Source of the DNA: Methylobacterium gnaphalii
Lineage (GTDB): Bacteria; Pseudomonadota; Alphaproteobacteria; Rhizobiales; Beijerinckiaceae
DNA length: 64,000 bases
NCBI RefSeq assembly: GCF_007992215.1
Contig: NZ_BJZV01000004.1
Location: forward strand, 248,001 to 312,000
Direction: 5' to 3'
In this document: positions 17,552 through 26,393 of the stretch, piece by piece
Layout of the letters: every line of letters begins with the position of its first letter
How positions within the stretch are numbered: the first letter of the stretch is position 1
The notes under the pieces: generated by a model
The model's input: the letters and a program-made list of their open reading frames with translations, nothing else
Told to the model about the DNA's origin: nothing
Database searches by the model: none
Program-made: the position numbers and the translations under genes

Positions 17552-18795
17552 TGGGATTGTTGTCGTTCATTGGGCGGCAGTTCACGCTGCGAGATCGAGA
17601 CTTTTGGACATGGTTCGGAGGGAATCCCTCCTGGACCGGCAAATCTGTGACGCCCGAATCCGTCATGCAGATCGCGACGGCGCTGGCCTGCATCCGGCTG
17701 ACCGCGACGACCGTCTCGACCCTGCCGCCGCACGTCTATCGTGAACGGCCGGATGGCTCGCGCGAGCGGCTCCCGAACCATCCGTTGGCGGTCTTGCTGA
17801 GCCAGTCGCCGAACGCGGATCAGACGCCGGCCGAGTTCCTTGAGGGCATGGTCGGTTGCATGATGCTGTTCGGCAATGCCTACGCGCTCAAGACGAGCTC
17901 GACAGGGCAGGTCCGCGCGCTGACGCTGCTGCGGCCGGACCTGATGACGGTTAAGCGCGATCGGGAAACCTACGCGCTCACCTATGAGTATTCGGACCCA
18001 CGCGGCCGTGAGGTCTACCAGCCGGAGGAGATCTGGCACCTTCGCGCTTTCGGCCTCGGCGGGGATCTCGGCCTCTCGGCGGTAGAGTACGGACGGCAGG
18101 CTTTCGGCCTTGCGATGGCGACCGACGAGGCGGCCGCCCGCACCTTCTCGAATGGAATGCGGCCTGGCGGCTTCTTCAAATCCGACAAGGAGCTAACGCC
18201 AGCGCAACGAGAGCAGGCCAGGCAGACCCTGATCAAACCCATGCAGGGGGCTGAGAACAGCGGCCGCATCGGCATCCTCGAGGGGCAATTCTCCTGGCAG
18301 GAAGTCTCGATGCCGCTGAAGGACGCCGAATTGCTGGCATCGCGTGGTCTGCACATCCAGGAGATCTGCCGGCTGATGGGAAATATCCCCCCGGTGCTGA
18401 TCGGGCACACCGGTGAGGGCGTGACGCATTTCGGGACCGGCATTGAGAGCTTGATCCGGGCGTGGCTCACGGTTGGGCTCGGGCCGCTTCTCGGCCGGAT
18501 CGAGCAGAGCGCATCCCGCGCGCTGGTCTCGCGCGCTGATCGCGGCAAGGTGTGGTGCGAGTTCGCCCGCGATGGCCTGCTCCAGGCCGACAGCGAGGCG
18601 CGAGCGAAGCTCTACGCCTCGGCGGCACAGAACGGCTGGCGGACCCGCAATGAAATCCGCGCTCTCGAAAATCTGCCGGCTCTGGAGGGCGGTGATGCGC
18701 TGACCGCACAGTCGAACCTCGTGCCGCTCGACAGGCTCGGGACGATCGTCACCGCGACCACTACCCAGGAACATCAGCAGGAGATCCGGCAGTGA
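17551..18795 (+). CDS. HK97-family portal protein
   Basis: 414 residues. It has the typical portal sequence: SVMQIATALACIRLTATTVSTLPPHVY near the N-terminus, FLEGMVGCMMLFGNAYALK, FSNGMRPGGFFKSD, LASRGLHIQEICRLMGNIPPVLIG and ENLPALEGGDALTAQSNLVPL at the end. The portal forms the dodecameric DNA entry ring. Start ATG 17551 overlaps the terminase stop. Its own stop overlaps the GTG of the protease gene by four bases. Confidence 0.95.
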   Translation: MGLLSFIGRQFTLRDRDFWTWFGGNPSWTGKSVTPESVMQIATALACIRLTATTVSTLPPHVYRERPDGSRERLPNHPLAVLLSQSPNADQTPAEFLEGMVGCMMLFGNAYALKTSSTGQVRALTLLRPDLMTVKRDRETYALTYEYSDPRGREVYQPEEIWHLRAFGLGGDLGLSAVEYGRQAFGLAMATDEAAARTFSNGMRPGGFFKSDKELTPAQREQARQTLIKPMQGAENSGRIGILEGQFSWQEVSMPLKDAELLASRGLHIQEICRLMGNIPPVLIGHTGEGVTHFGTGIESLIRAWLTVGLGPLLGRIEQSASRALVSRADRGKVWCEFARDGLLQADSEARAKLYASAAQNGWRTRNEIRALENLPALEGGDALTAQSNLVPLDRLGTIVTATTTQEHQQEIRQ

Positions 18796-19472
18796 ACCTC
18801 AAGCGCCGAGCATTCCCGCTCCAATTAAAGGCGGCACCGGACGGCGAGGGTCGGTTCACGGCCTACGTGTCGGTGTTCGGCACACCCGACAGCTACCGCG
18901 AGATAGTCGCGCCGACCGCCTTCGACGCGAGCCTCGCCGCCACGGCCGCCGCGGGTCGGAAGATCCCGATCTGCTGGCAGCACAACCTCGCGGAGCCGAT
19001 TGGAGTCTGGGACAGCCTCACGCCCGACGAAAAGGGCCTGCTCGGCGTCGGCGACCTATGGCTCGACGTGGCGCCCTACGCTCGGATCGCGCAGCGCGGA
19101 ATGCAGGCTGGCTGCATCACCGGCGCGAGCATCGGGTATTTCGTCACCGGCGATAGCTTCAACGAGGCCGAGCGCGTCCGCACGCTCACGGGCATTCAGC
19201 TCGTCGAGGCCTCGATCGTCACCGATCCGGCGCACGACGATGCGCGGATCGACGTGGTCAAGGCGAAGCTCGCCGCGGGCGAGACGCCGACAGAACGCGA
19301 GTTCGGGAAGTTTCTTCGGGAGAAGGGCTTCGCGCGCTCGGACGCCGACGCAATCGCCAGCGTCGGGTTCAAGGCTTGGGCCGCGGGAGCGGGCCGGTCT
19401 CCTCAGGCGAAAGACCCCGCCATCTCCAGCCTGATCGAGGCGGCGGGCGGATACTCACTCCCCACCATCTGA
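18792..19472 (+). CDS. HK97-family prohead protease
   Basis: 226 residues from a GTG start coupled to the portal stop (GTGA). Probable catalytic residues are the histidine in ICWQHNLAEPIG (near 61) and the serine in TGASIGYF (near 112), the herpes-protease-like fold of HK97 gp4. It would trim the capsid scaffold domain during maturation. C-terminal residues 160-226 form a charged extension. Confidence 0.9.
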   Translation: MNLKRRAFPLQLKAAPDGEGRFTAYVSVFGTPDSYREIVAPTAFDASLAATAAAGRKIPICWQHNLAEPIGVWDSLTPDEKGLLGVGDLWLDVAPYARIAQRGMQAGCITGASIGYFVTGDSFNEAERVRTLTGIQLVEASIVTDPAHDDARIDVVKAKLAAGETPTEREFGKFLREKGFARSDADAIASVGFKAWAAGAGRSPQAKDPAISSLIEAAGGYSLPTI

Positions 19473-19482
19473 GAGCATTCAA

Positions 19483-20742
19483 ATGAACATGCATGTTTTG
19501 ACCGTGCCGCATCGCGGCTACGGAACGAAGGCGGCTGGCCAGGATCCGTCCGACGACTCCACCGAGTTCAAGGTGCTCGCGGACGCGTTGGAGAAACGCA
19601 ATCGCGAGTTCGGCGAGTTTGCCGAGAAGGCCGCTGCCGAGGTCAAAAAGCACGGTACCGCGCTGGACGAGACCGCGGCCGCGCTCGCCAAGGCGCGCGA
19701 GGAAGTCTCCGATCTTGCCGCGCGCATGCTCGAGATGGAGCAGAAGGGCGCGCGCCGGCCGAGCGGCGAACCGGAAATCAAGAGCCTCGGCGCCCGGGTG
19801 ACGGCCGCTACGGAGTTCAAGGCGTTCGCCGGCGGCGGCCGCAAAGGAACGCAGCGGATCGAGGTGAAGGCTATCACGTCGGCGCCGAATTCCGCTGGCT
19901 CCCTGATCGTGCCGGACTACCAGCGCGCGCCGGTCATGCTCCCGCACCGTCCGATGACGGTTCGCCAGCTTCTGCAGCCGGGCCGCACCGCGTCGAACCT
20001 CATCTATTTCGTGCGCCAGTCCGGCTTCACGAACAACGCGGCGGTGGTGGCCGAGGGCGCACAGAAGCCCGAGTCCAACATCGTGTTCACGCCTGACCAG
20101 GCACCCGTTCGCACCATTGCTCACTGGATCCCGGTTTCTCGGAACGCCTTCGACGACGTTCCCGGCATGGAATCTCTGATCGATGGTGAACTCGTCTATG
20201 GGCTCGACTACGTCGAAGAGCAGGAGCTTCTCTTCGGCGATGGTACGGGCGAGCACCTGGACGGACTGGCGACGCAGGCAACGCCCTTCGCCGCGCCGAC
20301 CGGGCTGACTAGCAGCGCATCGGCCGGATCGGGAGTCGACAAAATCGACACACTGCTCGCGGCTATTGTGCAGTCCGAGGTCGCGCTTCTCCCAGCGACG
20401 GGCATGGTCCTCAACACTATCGACTGGGCGCAGATCGTCTCGTCGAAGGACAGCACCGGCCAGTATCTCGGCAATGGTCCATTCGGCTCTCAGCAGGGTC
20501 GCAGCATCTGGGATCTGCCGACCGCGGTCACCCCTGCCATGCCGCAGGGCAAATTCCTGGTGGGCTCTCTCGGCACCTCGGCGCAGATCTTCGACCGACT
20601 CGATGCCGAGGTCGTCGTCTCGTCCGAGGATCGGGACAACTTCATCAAAAACATGCTGACGGTTCGCGCCGAGAAGCGTCTGGCGCTCGCTGTGAAGCGT
20701 CCTGCCGGCATCATCTACGGCTCATTCCGCGCTGCTGCGTAA
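19483..20742 (+). CDS. HK97-fold major capsid protein
   Basis: 419 residues. A coiled-coil, charged N-terminal delta domain (about 25-95) is expected to be removed by the prohead protease. The HK97 shell domain follows: SAPNSAGSLIVPDYQRAPVML, AHWIPVSRNAFDDVPGMESLID, LDYVEEQELLFGDGTGEHLDGL and the final VRAEKRLALAVKRPAGIIYGSF. It assembles the icosahedral head. A stable hairpin follows the gene. Confidence 0.95.
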   Translation: MNMHVLTVPHRGYGTKAAGQDPSDDSTEFKVLADALEKRNREFGEFAEKAAAEVKKHGTALDETAAALAKAREEVSDLAARMLEMEQKGARRPSGEPEIKSLGARVTAATEFKAFAGGGRKGTQRIEVKAITSAPNSAGSLIVPDYQRAPVMLPHRPMTVRQLLQPGRTASNLIYFVRQSGFTNNAAVVAEGAQKPESNIVFTPDQAPVRTIAHWIPVSRNAFDDVPGMESLIDGELVYGLDYVEEQELLFGDGTGEHLDGLATQATPFAAPTGLTSSASAGSGVDKIDTLLAAIVQSEVALLPATGMVLNTIDWAQIVSSKDSTGQYLGNGPFGSQQGRSIWDLPTAVTPAMPQGKFLVGSLGTSAQIFDRLDAEVVVSSEDRDNFIKNMLTVRAEKRLALAVKRPAGIIYGSFRAAA

Positions 20743-20758
20743 GGCCGGCTCAATCCAT

Positions 20759-20783
20759 GGAGCCCAGCCACGCGCTGGGCTCC
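20759..20783 (+). terminator. Perfect hairpin after the capsid gene
   Basis: GGAGCCCAGC (20759-20768) pairs with GCTGGGCTCC (20774-20783), a 10-bp perfect stem with a five-base loop and no T-run. It could be an attenuator or an mRNA 3'-end stabiliser that raises capsid expression over downstream genes. Confidence 0.55.
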
Positions 20784-20811
20784 TCCCTGTCCGTCACCGG
20801 GAGAAGCCTAC

Positions 20812-21048
20812 ATGCCGAGGGTCCGAGTCCTCCGCCCGTTCGCCAACGATCATCACAGCGACATTGTGCAGCCGGGCGACGAAATCACCGTAAGCGAAGT
20901 TCGGGCTAAAGCGCTCGGCACAAAGGTCGAGCTAATCGAGGCGAAGGCCGCGCCGGCGCCCGCCAACAAGATGGCGCCGATCGCTGAGAACAAAGCCGCT
21001 CCGTCGCCGGTCAAGCGCGGGCCCGGCCGGCCGCCGCGAGCGAGGTAA
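20812..21048 (+). CDS. Small structural-region protein with AT-hook-like tail
   Basis: 78 residues. The N-terminal half (MPRVRVLRPFANDHHSDIVQPGDEITVSEVRAKAL) resembles small head-completion genes found after phage capsid genes. The tail RGPGRPPRAR contains the GRP core of an AT-hook. A GGGAGAAG ribosome-binding site precedes the ATG. Function unknown. Confidence 0.6.
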   Translation: MPRVRVLRPFANDHHSDIVQPGDEITVSEVRAKALGTKVELIEAKAAPAPANKMAPIAENKAAPSPVKRGPGRPPRAR

Positions 21049-21052
21049 GGTC

Positions 21053-21679
21053 ATGCTCACGGTGATCACCCCGGCGACGTCGACCGCTCTCACTACGGTC
21101 ACTCGTGCACGGGCGGTTCTGGATTTTCCTCTCGTCGACGACGGTGCGGCCTCGATGCTGATAGCTCAGGCCTCGCGCGTCATCACCGACCACTGCCGGC
21201 AGACGTTCGCGTTGGAAACTGTCCGCCAGGTGTTCGGCTGGGACGAGACGCGCGGGGACGGGCCGATCCTCGCCCGCGGGCCCGTCGTCGAGATCCTGAG
21301 CGTGAGCAGTGGCGGCACGGTGCTGCCCGGCTCGGAATATGCGGTCGACACCCGCACCGGGCGGCTCCGGCGCCTCGACGCGGACGGCACGCCCCTAGCG
21401 TGGTGGGGCGGATCTCTCGCGATCGATTATTGCGCCGGATACGTCCTGCCATCGGACAGCGACGGCGCCCCGGCATCAACGCTGCCGGAGTCGATCGAGC
21501 GCGCGGCGATCCTGCTCCTCGGCAGCTATCTGTCGCAGCGCGGGCGCGATGTGAGCATCAAGAGCGACGCTGTCGAGGGCGTCGGCTCAACCTCGTATTG
21601 GGTGCCTGGCGCATCCGATCGGCTCGTCTCGCCCGAGGCGGAACAGCTTCTCGCGGACTACCGCCGGTTCTGGCCATGA
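21053..21679 (+). CDS. Head-tail connector protein (gp6-like)
   Basis: 208 residues. The N-terminal helical domain (TTVTRARAVLDFPLVDDGAAS-MLIAQASRVITDHC) and the following beta region resemble HK97 gp6/SPP1 gp15-type connectors that extend the portal ring. ESIERAAILLLGSYLSQRGRDVSIKSD in the second half is typical of phage gp6-like proteins. Its ATGA overlap links it to the next gene. Confidence 0.75.
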   Translation: MLTVITPATSTALTTVTRARAVLDFPLVDDGAASMLIAQASRVITDHCRQTFALETVRQVFGWDETRGDGPILARGPVVEILSVSSGGTVLPGSEYAVDTRTGRLRRLDADGTPLAWWGGSLAIDYCAGYVLPSDSDGAPASTLPESIERAAILLLGSYLSQRGRDVSIKSDAVEGVGSTSYWVPGASDRLVSPEAEQLLADYRRFWP

Positions 21680-21978
21680 CGGTTCCGCTGCGCACGCGTG
21701 CCAACCTGAAGGCAGCCGGCCGCCAGATGGCGACCGAGGCGGTAGCCGCGCTCGCCGCTCACTATGCGACGCTTCGGCCCGACGAGATGACGGAAGCGCT
21801 CGAAGATCGGCTTCTTGCTGAGATGGCCTTCGCGATGCACGCCACCGCCGAGTCCTATCGTTCCTTGGGCGTGCCGGCACCTTGGATCGCAAAATTCAGA
21901 TCCACCTTCATCCGAACCGCCGGCGAGGGTTGTCGGGCCTTGGGCCTGACGCTTCTGCCCGCAGCCGGGAGCGCCTGA
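21676..21978 (+). CDS. Small structural-region protein, unknown
   Basis: 100 residues starting MTVPLRTRANLKAAGRQMATEA, mostly helical. Its place between the connector and tape-measure genes is where joining, tail-tube and chaperone genes normally lie, yet it matches none that I recognise and is the only gene there. The start ATG overlaps the connector stop by four bases. Confidence 0.6.
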   Translation: MTVPLRTRANLKAAGRQMATEAVAALAAHYATLRPDEMTEALEDRLLAEMAFAMHATAESYRSLGVPAPWIAKFRSTFIRTAGEGCRALGLTLLPAAGSA

Positions 21979-21987
21979 GGATTTTCG

Positions 21988-24402
21988 ATGGTTAGCGTGA
22001 ACACTCTCCGCACGGTCACCGTGCGCTTTCAAAGCGAAGGCGCCGAGAAAGCACGCTCTGACGCGACGTCTGTTGCCACCGCCCACGACCTGATTGCGAA
22101 GGCGACCGAGGCGGCGGCATCTGCGACAGAGCGCGCGTCACAGCGCCATCTCCAAGCAATGACCGCCTTCGACAAGCAGCGCGCTGTCCTTGATCAACTC
22201 GTCAAGACCCAGCAGCTTGAAATGACGACGCTTGCGCAGATGGGCACTGCGAGCACCCAAAGCGCAGCTGCCATGACGCGCGCCGCGAACCAGAATGAGC
22301 AGGCTATCGGCGGCGTCGGATCTGCCTTTAAGGAAACGGCGAAATTCGCCGTGGAGCATCCGGTTCTGGTAGCAGCTGGGTCGGCACTCGCTGCTCGTGC
22401 ACTGAGCGGCTACGCGGCGACGGCGGCGACCAGCCTCGGAGCGGCGTCGCTCGTCACAGCCAAGTACGCGGCCGAGAGCGCTGCGATGGGTAGCTCCGTC
22501 GCGGGAGCCGCCACTCTGGCGTCGAGAGGGCTCAGTGCGGCCTCCGCGGGCGCTACCGCGGCGGCCGGCGGCCTCGCGACCTATTCGGCGTCCGTAGGCT
22601 CCCTAACGACGAGCGTCGGCCTTCTCACGCGCGGCGTCGGCTATGTCGTCCCGGCTCTGGCGCCTCTCGCCATCGGTTTTGCGGTGTTCGAGGTGGGTAA
22701 GCTCGCAGTCGGGCAGGCGAACGAGCAGATTGAGCGCTTCGTCCACCTCGGCGAGAGCGCCGATCGAGGCAACACCGGCGTCGAGTTCTTCCAGCGATTC
22801 AGCGAGGCTGCCAAGGACGCCAAGGTCGGGGCCGACGCGATCGAGGCCGCGTTGAAGACGGCCACGGGCACGGTGATCCCGAAATTTGAGCAGGCCGACC
22901 CGATCAGAAATCACCTCTCGGATCTGTTCGAGTCGGGCTATCTGGGCGACCGGCAATCTCAGGGTCTTGCGGACTACCGCAAGGCCAACTCGGCAGAGGG
23001 GCGCATCCGCGGCGCCGTAACTGCCATGCAGGAGCTGCAGCAGGCGGGCGAGCGCCTTGCCGCAATCGACTTGGCTGACCGCCTATTCGGCGGCGACGTT
23101 GCTGACCGTATCCGGCAGGGCAAGCTTCAGATTGATGCCATCGCCGAGAGCCTGGACCGCAAGCGCGACGACATCATTACCGCGCAGCAGGTGCAGCAGG
23201 CCGCGGAGTTCAAGGAGCGGCTCGACGACGCCTATCGATCGATCGACGACGCATTGCGCGTCTCGGTCTCGCTCGCCGAGGCCGGCCGGGCGATCAATAA
23301 CGTGTGGCTCAGCATCGCCGAGTCGACGGCCAAGGCCGCTATCGCCAGCAGCAGCTATCTCGACAAGATGGTCGCAGCGGCGAACATGTCGGGCGGCCTG
23401 CAATCGCCTCTCACGCTCGGGAGGGAAACGCCGGTTGGCTCCGGAAACCTCGCGGGTGAGTTGGGCGCCATCGCCGGAACGTCGGCGCGCGGACGCGTGC
23501 TCTATCCCGAAGCCATCGGGCCGCAGCTTCCGCCAACCGCGATCCTACGCGACGTCCCCCTGCCGCCGCGGCGCCCGCTCGACATGGTGCTGAGCCCTGA
23601 AAAGTACGGGATTGGCGTTAGCCCTCGAGGAGCCGGCGGAGATCAGACAGACACTCGCGACGCCTACGATTCCGCCGTCAAGTCGATGGAGGATCGCATT
23701 CGTCATCAGCAGCAGGAGATTGCCACTTTCGGCCAGGCTGCTGACGTCGTTGCTCGCTACAGAGCTGAGACCGAGCTAACGACGGCAGCCCAACGCGCCG
23801 GGCGGGACGTTACGGGTGAACTCAAAACTCAGATTTCTGGGCTCGCCGATCAGGCAGCCGCAGCGGCACTGAAGCAAGACCAGTTGCGCGAGGCGATGAG
23901 AGGGCTCGATGACGCTCGCTCGACCGCGCAGGGTATCTTCTCCGGCTTCGGAAATGATCTTGCGCGAGGTTCAACCTTCGCGGATGCGATGACGAGCGCG
24001 CTGACCCGCCTGGAAAGCAAGCTCATCGATATGGCGACGAGTGGCCTCGTCGATCAGCTCTTCGGCAAGTCGGGAACGTCTGGGACCGGATTGTTGGGTG
24101 GCCTGATCGGAGGGTCGGGCGGCGGAAGCCTCTTCAGCGGTCTCGGGAAGCTGCTCGGATTCGCGGACGGTGGCCCGGTTTATGGGCCCGGTGGACCACG
24201 CTCGGACAACTTGCTGATCCGAGCTTCGCCCGGCGAATACGTGGTGAACGCTGCAGCCACGAGCCAGCACCGCGGCCTGCTCGATCACATCAACGGTGGC
24301 GGCATGTTCAACCGCCTGATGGGCTTCGCCGATGGCGGTCTGATCCCTTCTCCTACCGGCGAATTCGGCAAGGCCGGCGGTTTCGGCGAGGTACTGGCAT
24401 GA
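21988..24402 (+). CDS. Phage tail tape-measure protein
   Basis: 804 residues. A coiled-coil N-terminus (about 12-80), a long alanine/glycine-rich hydrophobic region (115-240), a central helical part, a second coiled coil (about 555-640), and the characteristic C-terminal block LLGFADGGPVYGPGGP...DNLLIRASPGEYVVNAAAT...GLLDHIN seen in lambda-like tape-measure proteins. It would set tail length and act in DNA injection. It stands alone: no tail tube, tail terminator or tail-tip gene is adjacent. It overlaps the next gene by four bases. Confidence 0.88.
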   Translation: MVSVNTLRTVTVRFQSEGAEKARSDATSVATAHDLIAKATEAAASATERASQRHLQAMTAFDKQRAVLDQLVKTQQLEMTTLAQMGTASTQSAAAMTRAANQNEQAIGGVGSAFKETAKFAVEHPVLVAAGSALAARALSGYAATAATSLGAASLVTAKYAAESAAMGSSVAGAATLASRGLSAASAGATAAAGGLATYSASVGSLTTSVGLLTRGVGYVVPALAPLAIGFAVFEVGKLAVGQANEQIERFVHLGESADRGNTGVEFFQRFSEAAKDAKVGADAIEAALKTATGTVIPKFEQADPIRNHLSDLFESGYLGDRQSQGLADYRKANSAEGRIRGAVTAMQELQQAGERLAAIDLADRLFGGDVADRIRQGKLQIDAIAESLDRKRDDIITAQQVQQAAEFKERLDDAYRSIDDALRVSVSLAEAGRAINNVWLSIAESTAKAAIASSSYLDKMVAAANMSGGLQSPLTLGRETPVGSGNLAGELGAIAGTSARGRVLYPEAIGPQLPPTAILRDVPLPPRRPLDMVLSPEKYGIGVSPRGAGGDQTDTRDAYDSAVKSMEDRIRHQQQEIATFGQAADVVARYRAETELTTAAQRAGRDVTGELKTQISGLADQAAAAALKQDQLREAMRGLDDARSTAQGIFSGFGNDLARGSTFADAMTSALTRLESKLIDMATSGLVDQLFGKSGTSGTGLLGGLIGGSGGGSLFSGLGKLLGFADGGPVYGPGGPRSDNLLIRASPGEYVVNAAATSQHRGLLDHINGGGMFNRLMGFADGGLIPSPTGEFGKAGGFGEVLA

Positions 24403-25229
24403 CGTCTGTAACGATCGTTCGCGGCGAAGATGTTGTCGCCATCGCCTCCGACGGAGCCGCCTATGACGATGAAGGCCGGTTGCGTCAGATCGTTTCGAAG
24501 GTGGAGCTCATTCCTCACTGCTCGCTCGTGTTGGCGAGCACAGGATCGCAGCTCGCCTCCTACAACTTCCGCGACCTGCTGTTTTGGCACCCGGAGCCGC
24601 CATCCACGTTCGACGGAGTGCTGGAGATCGCACCTGATCTTTCTCGCTCGGTCATGGACTACGTGGAGGAGCAAGGCGCATCCTCTACGCGCAAGTTCTC
24701 CCTCTACTTCGCAGGGTTTTCTGAGAGCCGCGGCAGACCAGAGACCTATGCCATCAAATCCTATGACTGGCCTGATGTGCCGGGTCCGGATGGCGTACTC
24801 AGAACCGCGCCGGCATTCACGCTAGTGCCCCTACCTGCAATCCACTGCACCCCGCTCCCTTCTGTCGAATTGGCAGAAGGCTTCGGCATCACGGTGCCGG
24901 GCGTGAACATGACCGAGATGCCAGAGGATGGCGTCCGCTACGCCATGGCAACCGTTGCAGCCAACCGCTTCGCTTTTGGCGGTCCCGATGCTGAACTCGC
25001 TGGTGAAGATCCCTTCTGCTGTGTCGGAGGCTTCCTGCAGATCACGACAATAGCCCGCAGCCATGTCTCGTCTCAGATCGTCCACCGGTGGCCGGATGTG
25101 ATCGGCGAGCGGATGGATATCACGCGTGGCGAGCCCCACGAGCGTTGCCCGCTTTGGCTCCTAGCACCTCCCGCGCCGGCTACGGCGGCACAGGGAGTCA
25201 GCGACCCCACATCGGAGCAGGCCCCATGA
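24399..25229 (+). CDS. Ntn-hydrolase / proteasome-subunit-like phage protein
   Basis: 276 residues. The opening TSVTIVRGEDVVAIASDGAAYDDEGRLRQIVSKVELIP resembles the beginning of proteasome beta-like Ntn hydrolases, with Thr2 available as nucleophile after Met removal. Similar proteins occur in alphaproteobacterial phages. Catalysis is unproved, and the tail after 250 is disordered. ATGA overlaps on both sides (tape measure upstream, MerR-like protein downstream) show strict coupling with the structural operon, suggesting a virion or assembly role. Confidence 0.55.
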   Translation: MTSVTIVRGEDVVAIASDGAAYDDEGRLRQIVSKVELIPHCSLVLASTGSQLASYNFRDLLFWHPEPPSTFDGVLEIAPDLSRSVMDYVEEQGASSTRKFSLYFAGFSESRGRPETYAIKSYDWPDVPGPDGVLRTAPAFTLVPLPAIHCTPLPSVELAEGFGITVPGVNMTEMPEDGVRYAMATVAANRFAFGGPDAELAGEDPFCCVGGFLQITTIARSHVSSQIVHRWPDVIGERMDITRGEPHERCPLWLLAPPAPATAAQGVSDPTSEQAP

Positions 25230-25750
25230 ATTGCGCCGTCCGCATTCCACAGCCGGCCGACTGTGTGTCGATGGTCCGTCACTGCAATGCCCCTCCCGGG
25301 CGGCACGGCAGCGCCCGCTCACCCGGGCATTTGCGACTGGCCCAGCTCAGCGCGATTTCGGGCGTCGACCTGCAAACGATCGACAATTGGACAGACCGCG
25401 GGGTGTGGCATCGCCCAGCGGATGGTCGGCACCGCCGCTTCACGTTCTGGGACTGCCTCCACATCGCGATCATTCGCGAGATGGCCAGCCTCGGCATGCA
25501 CCTCAGCGGGCATGGCGCCATGCTCTCAGATTCGCTGATGGAATGTGCCCGGCTGCATGTGTCGTGGACGAAAGACACCAGCTGCGTGCCGAAACGAGTT
25601 GCGCTGTTCGCTCTCGACGACGAAGCCGAATGGAGCATGGATTGGTTGACCGACGATCCCGGCTTACCGCGGTCCTACGTGGTGCTGAACCTCAAGGCGA
25701 TCACCGAGGAGGTGGCGCAGCGGTACAGAGAGCACTGCACGCCGATATAA
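25226..25750 (+). CDS. MerR-like DNA-binding protein at the end of the structural operon
   Basis: 174 residues. The segment LRLAQLSAISGVDLQTIDNWTDRGVWHRPADGRHRRFTFWDCLHIAIIREMASLGM (about 34-89) has the MerR-type helix-turn-helix and wing. The remainder has no recognised domain. Coupled by ATGA to the preceding gene and followed by a strong terminator. A regulator at the end of a late operon is unusual. It may feed back on element gene expression. Confidence 0.6.
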   Translation: MNCAVRIPQPADCVSMVRHCNAPPGRHGSARSPGHLRLAQLSAISGVDLQTIDNWTDRGVWHRPADGRHRRFTFWDCLHIAIIREMASLGMHLSGHGAMLSDSLMECARLHVSWTKDTSCVPKRVALFALDDEAEWSMDWLTDDPGLPRSYVVLNLKAITEEVAQRYREHCTPI

Positions 25751-25773
25751 AGTCGGCACTCGGCACGATTTCG

Positions 25774-25803
25774 GGGCGCATCCTTCGGGGTGCGCCCTTT
25801 TTT
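25774..25803 (+). terminator. Terminator of the structural operon
   Basis: GGGCGCATCC (25774-25783), TTCG loop, GGGTGCGCCC (25788-25797), then TTTTTT. A ten-pair stem capped by a stable UUCG tetraloop, ideal intrinsic terminator. Confidence 0.92.
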
Positions 25804-25806
25804 ATT

Positions 25807-26018
25807 TCAAGAGCCCATTGCACGACGTTCGTCGGCAAGGGCTTTGTCGATCGCGTCGAGGACCTGTTGCGTATTCAGTAGGACGTTTCGATAATCGAAA
25901 ATATTTGCTCATCATTGGCGGCATCCTCGTCAACTAATCTGCCGATGAGAAATACGCGCTTTTCTGCCATTTCGGCGCGCACTGTCTTGAGATGATGAGT
26001 TCTCTCACTGTCAGTCAT
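25807..26018 (-). pseudogene. Frameshifted small gene (about 70 codons)
   Basis: ATG 26018 opens MTDSERTHHLKTVRAEMAEK and continues ...RLVDEDAANDEQIF before the frame ends at 25875 as a 47-residue product. A different frame of the same strand continues DYRNVLLNTQQVLDAIDKALADERRAMGS and stops at 25807. The two halves read as one helical protein if one base is restored in the T-run near 25905. So it is a recent frameshift, a sequencing error or, less likely, a programmed shift. Function unknown. Confidence 0.45.
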
Positions 26019-26108
26019 GTTTCGAACATCCCGCTTTATTTATCGAATGAGGACCGAAGATTTGCGATCGGTTACATATCAATTATGAGGCGGAGACTGT
26101 CTTTCTAG

Positions 26109-26393
26109 CTAAACGCGCACTCCATATTTCCGAAACCATTCCCAAACGAAGCTGGGCGCAAAGCCCCAAATGTCGGTTATATCAACCCGGCATATAACCA
26201 ACGAGTCCTCAGGTTTTAGGCCAGAAATGATTGAATTATAAATAGTTTTAGCGTCGTGGTTGGTGTATAAATACCATTGATAACCATCAAGTCGGAGCCA
26301 ATCGCCTAAAGATCCAAGTTTAAGATCAACCATTTGAGGGTCAATGGCAGTGGTAATCCATCGAACACTAACTGAATAAATGTGCCCCGTCAT
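26109..26393 (-). CDS. Small SinR/Cas2-like ferredoxin-fold protein (tentative)
   Basis: 94 residues. The pattern of a starting beta strand (HIYSVSVRWIT), GSLGDWLRLDGYQWYLYTNHDAKTIYNSI, then LKPEDSLVICRVDITDIWG and a final aromatic helix (SFVWEWFRKYG) resembles the small 'SinR-family' proteins thought to share the Cas2-like fold. There is no GGDD motif and no obvious catalytic acid pair. Its ATG overlaps the stop of the upstream 2-TM gene by four bases, so the two are made together. Sequence is AT-rich compared with neighbours. The family call is tentative. Confidence 0.5.
   Translation of the reverse strand: MTGHIYSVSVRWITTAIDPQMVDLKLGSLGDWLRLDGYQWYLYTNHDAKTIYNSIISGLKPEDSLVICRVDITDIWGFAPSFVWEWFRKYGVRV

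Noticed and set aside
15890..25750. Gene transfer agent cluster
   Set aside because: A dedicated dusA integrase, att sites and iterons, and the absence of the GTA tail-tip genes point to a mobile element instead.
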